Source of the DNA: Roseitalea sp. MMSF_3546
Lineage (GTDB): Bacteria; Pseudomonadota; Alphaproteobacteria; Rhizobiales; Rhizobiaceae
Reading direction: 5' to 3'
Assembly (NCBI RefSeq): GCF_030732865.1
Contig: NZ_JASHKB010000030.1
Span: 1 to 35,534, forward strand
DNA: 35,534 nt
Part shown: positions 31,643 to 35,534 of the stretch, one piece after another
Numbering within the stretch: position 1 is the stretch's first letter
How the letters are laid out: every line of letters begins with the position of its first letter
Made by a program: the position numbers and the translations under genes
Notes under the pieces: generated by a model
Databases searched by the model: none
The model's input: only the letters and a program-made list of their open reading frames with translations
What the model was told of the DNA's origin: nothing

Positions 31643-32515
31643 ATGGCCCAGCCAGCCCCTCCCGCACCGCCTGCCAACAAGCCCGCCGCGCCGCAGGCAA
31701 AGGGTGCCGCGCCGCCTGCGAAAAATGTGGCGCCGCCTGCCAAGCCCACGCCGCCGGCAAAGGGTGCCGCGCCGCCTGCGAAGAACGTCGCGCCGCCTGC
31801 CAAGGCCACGCCGCCGGCAAAGAGTGCCGCGCCGCCTGCCGAAAAAACCGCCGCGCCGCCTGCCGACAAGCCCGCGCCGCCGGCAAAGAGCGCTGCGCCG
31901 CCGGCAGAGAGTGTCGCGCCGCCCGCCGAAAAAACCGCCGCGCCGCCTGCCGACAAGCCCGCCGCGCGGCCCGCCGGCGAGATCGTCACCGACCTTCTGC
32001 CACCGCTCGACCTGCTGCCCGACGAGGATCCCGAGCAATACGCGCTGTTGCGCGAGGCGGTCGTGTCCGAACTGTCGCCGAGCACACCCTACCAGCGCAT
32101 CTACGCGGACCAGCTGGTCATGTTGGAATGGGAACTTTGGCGGTATCGGCGTTTTCGCGACGGTTTCATACGGGAGAAGTTCCGACAATGGTGCCTGGAC
32201 AACATGAGAACGGGCATCCCGGACGGTGAGCCGCGGTTCTCAGCCAACCAGGACGATCGGCAGTTTGCGCGCGACTGCGTGAGTGCAGACACCAAGCTCA
32301 GGGCCATGGCCCTGGCGGCCCTCGAGAGAGCCGGCTATCCGCCCTCGCAGATCGTCAACGAGATCTATTCGCTTCATGGCGGGCGGCTCGAGCGCTGCGA
32401 TGCCCTGATCGCGGAGATCGAGAACCGGCGGCGTCGATTGCGCGAGGATTTCGACCGCCTCAAATCGGCGAAGGCAAGGCAGATCGAGGATGCCGAAGTC
32501 CTGGAGGTCCGATGA
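31643..32515 (+). CDS. Pro/Ala-repeat protein with conserved alpha-helical C-terminus
   Basis: A 290-residue protein with a good GGAG site 7 nt before the ATG at 31643. Residues 1 to about 110 are built of PPAK/PPAE/PPAD units joined by short spacers (for example KGAAPPAKNVAPPAKPT), low-complexity and without a signal peptide. From about 115 to 290 it is charged and helical: LLPDEDPEQYALLREAVVSE, LVMLEWELWRYRRFRD, AALERAGYPPSQIVNEIYSL and ENRRRRLREDF. The helical part is of a kind often found immediately before RRANAR-type proteins. Its stop overlaps the next start as ATGA. No function is known; repeats of this sort can act as flexible linkers or bind nucleic acid or peptidoglycan. Confidence 0.7.
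   Translation: MAQPAPPAPPANKPAAPQAKGAAPPAKNVAPPAKPTPPAKGAAPPAKNVAPPAKATPPAKSAAPPAEKTAAPPADKPAPPAKSAAPPAESVAPPAEKTAAPPADKPAARPAGEIVTDLLPPLDLLPDEDPEQYALLREAVVSELSPSTPYQRIYADQLVMLEWELWRYRRFRDGFIREKFRQWCLDNMRTGIPDGEPRFSANQDDRQFARDCVSADTKLRAMALAALERAGYPPSQIVNEIYSLHGGRLERCDALIAEIENRRRRLREDFDRLKSAKARQIEDAEVLEVR
31685..31970 (+). repeat. In-frame GC-rich tandem repeats coding PPA-K/E/D units
   Basis: A run of related units around a GCGCCGCCTGC(C/G) core recurs about every 15 to 30 bases, and a longer unit (AAGGGTGCCGCGCCGCCTGC, then GAAGAA/GAAAAA and AAGCCCACGCCGCCGGCA) is repeated with few changes near 31698 and 31758. The run codes the Pro/Ala part of the protein above. It is expected to vary in copy number between strains. 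Confidence 0.8.
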
Positions 32516-33096
32516 CCACCGATCGCCAGCGCCGGGCGAACGCACGCAACGCCCAGAAGAGCTCGGGCCCCAAGACCGAGGCCGGCCAGGCACGTTCTGC
32601 GCAAAACGCCCGCAAGCACGGTCTTTCCAGCGCCGCGCCGGTCGAGGCCACGCTTGCCTGGTTCCGCCTGATCATCGATGAGCCGACCGCGTCGCTCGAT
32701 CCGTTCGACGGTTCACCGCGCAAACAGGCGGCGATCAAGCTGGCGGCCGCCGAGGTCCAGCTTGCACGGGCCCTGAAAGCCGAACGCGACCACATCGCCG
32801 AATTCAACGCCCGTGTCATAGGGCACTCCGAGGCCGACTTTGCGGTCGTGAACGATCGCGACCTCGACCCGATGGAGCAGCTGATGCGGTTGGTCAATTT
32901 CGACTGGGCCAGCCACTATCGCGCGCAGGCCGAGCGCTTGCAGAACGAACAGGCCTGGCCGCTATCGCGCGAAGGGCGGCTCTTGCGGCGCTATCGCCGC
33001 GAGGCCGAATCGCGCCGGCGACGCGCCCTCAGGGACTGGATCGCGCTCAATGGCGAAATCCCGAAACGAACCCGAACACAACCGGAGGCCGCATGA
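32512..33096 (+). CDS. RRANARNAQ-type small basic protein, function unknown
   Basis: A 194-residue protein whose start, RRANARNAQKSSGPKTEAGQ followed by ARSAQNARKHGLSS, is a widespread N-terminal signature (R-x-N-A-x(2)-S-T/S-GP-x-T-x-GK/GQ-x(2)-S-x(2)-N-A-x(2)-HGLS) seen in proteobacterial and planctomycete proteins of unknown function. The rest is helical with conserved MRLVNFDWASHYRAQAERLQ and LRRYRREAESRRRRALRDW. It begins ATGA-overlapped with the Pro/Ala gene, and its own stop overlaps the next ATG the same way at 33093-33096. The last residues, GEIPKRTRTQPEAA, come from the first copy of the AATCCCGAAACGAACCC repeat. The function is unknown; the N-terminus is basic enough to bind nucleic acid. 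Confidence 0.75.
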   Translation: MTTDRQRRANARNAQKSSGPKTEAGQARSAQNARKHGLSSAAPVEATLAWFRLIIDEPTASLDPFDGSPRKQAAIKLAAAEVQLARALKAERDHIAEFNARVIGHSEADFAVVNDRDLDPMEQLMRLVNFDWASHYRAQAERLQNEQAWPLSREGRLLRRYRREAESRRRRALRDWIALNGEIPKRTRTQPEAA

Positions 33097-33340
33097 ACCG
33101 GCTCGCATATCATGCCGACAACGACCGGCAGGGTCGGCACCGCGGCGCGGCCCTGCCGCGGCAGGCACGTCCGGCCGACATCGGGGTAGGCGCCCGGAAT
33201 CCCGAAACGAACCCAATCCGACGCCGGGCCTGCGTCACATGAAGGACCAGGACAATGATCGGCAACCGATCAAATCCCTGAAAAGGCGCTTCGCCGTGCC
33301 GAACGCCAGCCAGGACACCGAAATCCCGAAACGAACCCGA
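33055..33340 (+). repeat. Three-copy AATCCCGAAACGAACCC repeat
   Basis: GAAATCCCGAAACGAACCC at 33055-33073, GGAATCCCGAAACGAACCC at 33196-33214 and GAAATCCCGAAACGAACCC at 33320-33338 share 18 or 19 bases with spacings of 141 and 124. Each copy sits close to the stop of one of three ATGA-linked ORFs. It is read as EIPKRTR in copies 1 and 3 and as NPETNP in copy 2. Between copies 1 and 2 are two hairpins: TGCCGAC/GTCGGCA at 33113-33139 and CCGCGGC/GCCGCGG at 33140-33161. Between copies 2 and 3 is GATCGG/CCGATC at 33257-33271. The same motif, read KRTQ, NEPN or ETNP, is one I associate with ends of such proteins in other genomes, from memory only. Confidence 0.8.
33093..33242 (+). CDS. Mini-ORF 1 of ATGA-linked cassette (49 aa)
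   Basis: A 49-residue ORF whose ATG overlaps the stop of the RRANARNAQ gene (ATGA, 33093-33096) and whose TGA overlaps the next ATG (33239-33242). It reads MNRLAYHADNDRQGRHRG, continues through a basic middle, and ends ARNPETNPIRRRACVT, with the repeat coding NPETNP. It has no signal peptide or known domain. The double ATGA link argues for real translation by re-initiation; the high GC and hairpins within it leave room for a purely regulatory role. Another frame (33050-33364) is also open here. Confidence 0.45.
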   Translation: MNRLAYHADNDRQGRHRGAALPRQARPADIGVGARNPETNPIRRRACVT

Positions 33341-33364
33341 TTTTTGGCTTTGAGCTGTGTTTAA
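33239..33364 (+). CDS. Mini-ORF 2 of ATGA-linked cassette (41 aa)
   Basis: A 41-residue ORF starting MKDQDNDRQPIKSLKRRF at the ATGA overlap 33239-33242 and ending DTEIPKRTRFLALSCV at 33364. DNDRQ is shared with mini-ORF 1 (ADNDRQ), and EIPKRTR with the end of the RRANARNAQ protein. It is basic, with no known domain. A longer frame opening at 33050 contains it as its C-terminal part, so the start is uncertain. It is the last member of the linked series. Confidence 0.4.
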   Translation: MKDQDNDRQPIKSLKRRFAVPNASQDTEIPKRTRFLALSCV

Positions 33365-33564
33365 TTCATTCTTCGCCATTTCGTTTTGTCGCCTGCAGAT
33401 CGTCCGCGCCGGACCGCACGGCCAATCCGACGCAGGCCATGGACACGGGGCCCGCGCACCATATTTCCTTATGCAAGACGGGATGAGGCACGGCCGTGGC
33501 CGGCCTTCATGCCGATAGTGCCTGGTCGTGAACCGACCGGCGATTTTCTGGAGACACGGACGCA

Positions 33565-34251
33565 ATGGCGCTGCTGGGCCTTCTTGGGCTGCTTGTTCTG
33601 GCCGCCGCGGTGCTCTTGCCGCAAATGTGGGTGCGCCGCGTCATGGCGCGCCACGGGGCGGCGCGCGCCGACTTTCCCGGCACGGGCGGAGAACTGGCCG
33701 AACACCTGATCGACCGGTTCGGGCTCGACGGCGTCGGCGTCGAGACGACCGATGGCGGCGACCATTACGATCCCGAAAGCCGCACCGTGCGCCTTTCGGC
33801 GTCAACCCATGGCGGCGCCAGCCTGACCGCGGTGGCGATCGCCGCGCACGAGGTCGGCCACGCCATCCAGCACGCCCGCGGGGAGACCGGGCTCCGGCTG
33901 CGCCAGGCGCTGGTGCGCCTTGCCCGCGTCAGCGACCGTTTCGCCGCGCTGTTCTTCATCGCCGCCCCGATCCTGACCGTCATCGTGCGCTCGCCCGGCG
34001 CGTTTGTCGGCCTGGCCGCGATCGGCATCGCGCTGCTGTCAGTGCGCGTGCTGGTGCATCTGGTCACCCTGCCGGTCGAATATGACGCAAGCTTCTCAAA
34101 GGCCCTGCCGATCCTGAAGGACGGCGGCTATCTGCGCGAGAAGGATCTGGGTGGCGCCCGCCAGGTGCTGAAGGCCGCGGCATTGACCTATGTCGCCGGC
34201 GCGCTGGTCAGCCTGATCGATCTTGCGCGCTGGGCACGGCTGCTGCGCTAG
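33565..34251 (+). CDS. YugP-type zinc metallopeptidase (neutral zinc metallopeptidase family)
   Basis: A 228-residue membrane protein. A first helix ([20 protein letters not shown]) leads to a soluble part with [32 protein letters not shown] and [15 protein letters not shown]95-EVGH-99 is the zinc-binding HExxH. Two or three more hydrophobic segments follow (about 125-160 and 205-222), separated by [18 protein letters not shown], which holds the E-x2-AS block of the family. It fits the YugP/PF04298 class of membrane zinc peptidases, whose substrates are poorly known. GGAG lies 10 nt before the ATG. It stands alone, upstream of a convergent tRNA gene. Confidence 0.88.
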   Translation: MALLGLLGLLVLAAAVLLPQMWVRRVMARHGAARADFPGTGGELAEHLIDRFGLDGVGVETTDGGDHYDPESRTVRLSASTHGGASLTAVAIAAHEVGHAIQHARGETGLRLRQALVRLARVSDRFAALFFIAAPILTVIVRSPGAFVGLAAIGIALLSVRVLVHLVTLPVEYDASFSKALPILKDGGYLREKDLGGARQVLKAAALTYVAGALVSLIDLARWARLLR

Positions 34252-34339
34252 CGCTGCCGGCCCGCCTGCACGCACAGAGCTCGGGTCTTGCCGGAAAGAC
34301 CCATTGCCGAAAACGCGTCTTGCGGAAAGGGCGCTTGGG

Positions 34340-34416
34340 TGGTCGGAGTGGCAGGATTTGAACCTGCGACCCCCTCGTCCCGAACGAGGTGCGCTACCAG
34401 GCTGCGCTACACTCCG
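34340..34416 (-). tRNA. tRNA-Pro (anticodon CGG)
   Basis: A complete 77-nt tRNA on the minus strand. The acceptor arm CGGAGTG/CACTCCG is followed by discriminator A and an encoded CCA. The D-arm contains AGCCTGGTAGCGC, the anticodon stem CCTCG/CGAGG encloses TTCGGGA with anticodon CGG, and the T-arm has GCAGGTTCAAATCCTGC. All stems pair. It decodes CCG, as expected in a GC-rich genome. tRNA genes are frequent integration sites, and an IS3 remnant lies about 220 bases away. Confidence 0.97.
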
Positions 34417-34444
34417 ACCCTTGAAACACAAGGGTTTCGGGCGC

Positions 34445-34473
34445 CTTCTAGCGGAGTCATTTCGAAACAGCAA
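34445..34473 (-). promoter_or_regulatory. Promoter of tRNA-Pro
   Basis: On the minus strand TTGCTG (34468-34473), a 17-nt spacer and TAGAAG (34445-34450) are followed by a GC-rich discriminator (GGCGCCC), typical of stable-RNA promoters. Transcription would begin about 20 nt before the tRNA. A 6-bp hairpin (CCCTTG/CAAGGG, 34418-34434) lies between, possibly a processing site. Confidence 0.5.
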
Positions 34474-34513
34474 GTGAGCAAACGGCCCCAAGTGCCACGG
34501 AAATGCGCAAAAG

Positions 34514-34553
34514 TCCCACGAGAATTCCCACGAGAGTTCCGGTGATGTTCCGG
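34514..34553. repeat. Short tandem direct repeats beside the tRNA gene
   Basis: TCCCACGAGAATT at 34514-34526 is followed directly by CCCACGAGAGTTCC, a near copy, and then GTTCCGG is repeated at 34536-34542 and 34547-34553. This lies in the roughly 160-base gene-free interval between the tRNA promoter and the IS3 remnant. The function is unknown; it could be an old recombination junction or a protein-binding array. Confidence 0.4.
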
Positions 34554-34634
34554 CAAGATGAAGCCGAGGTGGAATGATGGTGGTGGGGCGTGTGCGCGTC
34601 TCGACGGGCGGTGGAGTTGCTGTTACCCCGATCT

Positions 34635-35534
34635 TCATCCACCTGAAGCTAGAGTGCGGCGGTTAGCATGGCGCTTGCGCGCCGACGTAGCAATGGGCGA
34701 TCCGCTCGGCGGTTCGGGTGCGCAGAGCGGGGGGCCCATTGCGGTGAGTTGGGCGGCGTAGGCCGCGGGTGTTGTGTATCCCAGGGCTGAGTGGGGACGG
34801 TGCTGATTGTAGTCGGCGACCCAACGCGCCACCGCCTCTCTTGCCTGATCCAGGTCGAAGAACAGCGTCTCGTTCAATAGCTCGTCCCGCATCCGGCCGT
34901 TGAACGCTTCGCAGATTCCGTTCTGCATTGGCTTGCCCGGGGCAATGAAATGCCAGGCGACGCCGGTCACCTGGGTCCATTCGAGCATGGCGTTCGACGT
35001 GAACTCGGTGCCGTGATCGCTGACGATGAGCCCGGGCTTTCCGCGCCGCGTCCCAAGGGCACCGAGCTCCCGCGCCACCCTTTTGCCGGAGATCGAGGTA
35101 CCGACCACGGCCGTGAGGCATTGCTTGGTCACATCATCCACCACGTTCAGGATGCGCAGGCGCCGGCCGGTGACGAGCTGGTCGTGCACGAAGTCGACAG
35201 ACCAGCGCGCGTTCGGCAGGGCCTCGACGAGGATCGGCGCCCTGGTCCCCGTCGCCTTCTTGCGGCCCCGCCTTCGTCGCACCGTCAGCTTCTCCTCGCG
35301 GTAGAGCCGCTCGGCCTTCGACTTGACCACCTCACACTGTGGCCGGCGCGCCTCGTCATCGGCTGGCGTCATCTGCCCCTTGCCGGGAAACGCTCCGACA
35401 GGATCTTTCCCAAATTGCTTGATCCTGCGACGAAGTACTGTCCATGAACATCAAGGTCGCGGGCGGCATGCGCCACGCTCACGCCGCACATCGTCACCAA
35501 GTGAAGCGCTTCCGTCTTGAATTGTAAGCGGTGT
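34635..35534 (-). pseudogene. IS3-family element, frameshifted and deletion-fused orfA-orfB
   Basis: From the window edge the minus strand reads the start of an IS3 OrfA: QFKTEALHLVTMCGVSVAHA followed by ARDLDVH, its helix-turn-helix. A frameshift near 35446 moves the frame to [34 protein letters not shown] and VVKSKAER. The chain then jumps directly into OrfB at [20 protein letters not shown], so the zipper end of OrfA and the start of OrfB are deleted. OrfB then continues with all DDE residues: [22 protein letters not shown] and [20 protein letters not shown], ending at 34635. The single open frame from 35372 would give 245 residues, but normal transposition needs OrfAB, so it is probably dead. 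The element continues past the window. Confidence 0.85.

Noticed and set aside
33055-33340. CRISPR-like array
   Set aside because: Only three copies, spacers of unequal length over 100 bases, ORFs running through the repeats and no cas genes.
33050-33364. 104-codon frame starting inside the RRANARNAQ gene
   Set aside because: It overlaps the upstream gene out of frame and has no ATGA link at its start; its last 41 codons are the mini-ORF listed. It remains a possible alternative and is mentioned there.
34283-34302. GGGTCTT/AAGACCC hairpin downstream of the metallopeptidase gene
   Set aside because: A 7-bp stem without a U-run on either strand; too weak to call a terminator.
34418-34638. 180-codon and 84-codon frames around the tRNA
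   Set aside because: They read across the tRNA gene and have no protein-like features.

Overview
The window looks like a chromosomal stretch from a GC-rich alphaproteobacterium. The reasons are the high GC content, the frequent GTG and TTG starts, a chain of ATGA-overlapping genes, an alphaproteobacterial-type small secreted protein ending in APC/RPC-like cysteines, and a short LOV protein of a kind known from marine Rhodobacterales. The order and genus cannot be fixed from this sequence alone.

About 28 kb (roughly 0.6 to 29.2 kb, all on the minus strand) is one exopolysaccharide or capsule locus. In transcription order it begins with a small secreted acidic-tailed protein. Then come a Wza-type export lipoprotein, a Wzc-type tyrosine autokinase, a TPR protein of unknown role and a Wzy/O-antigen-ligase-like polymerase. 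After an intergenic palindrome come an initiating sugar-phosphate transferase (WbaP type), a NusG/RfaH-like antiterminator, and a 140-nt leader with strong hairpins. The sugar-nucleotide block follows: gmd and fcl (GDP-L-fucose), ugd and a UDP-glucuronate 4-epimerase (UDP-GlcA/UDP-GalA), and a TviB/WbpA-like UDP-HexNAc 6-dehydrogenase, interleaved with a GT2 and two VanZ-like membrane proteins. A PglK-like ABC flippase is next, followed by a GNAT, FdtA and an FdtB-like aminotransferase, which together suggest a dTDP-3-acetamido-3,6-dideoxyhexose. The variable end holds a methyltransferase-like protein, a sulfotransferase-like protein, several glycosyltransferases, a TupA-type ATP-grasp protein and a truncated polysaccharide deacetylase. 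This end (about 0.6 to 10.4 kb) is patchy in base composition and scarred: IS5 debris cuts the deacetylase, an IS3 orfA remnant is fused to the 3' end of a GT2 gene, and a second, frameshifted fdtA copy is interrupted by foreign sequence. rmlA, rmlB, manC, manB, galU and wzx are not in the window.

From 29.2 to 34.4 kb the content changes. A stand-alone short LOV blue-light sensor diverges from the polysaccharide locus. It is followed by a small secreted basic protein, a DUF1801 protein and then a cassette on the plus strand. The cassette has a Pro/Ala-repeat protein and a protein with an RRANARNAQ-type N-terminus, followed by two mini-ORFs. Each is joined to the next by an ATGA stop/start overlap, and the last three all end on copies of one DNA repeat (AATCCCGAAACGAACCC). 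This is the least explained structure in the window. A YugP-type zinc metallopeptidase and a tRNA-Pro(CGG) with its own promoter close the region. The right edge is a damaged IS3-family element with orfA frameshifted and fused to orfB by an internal deletion.
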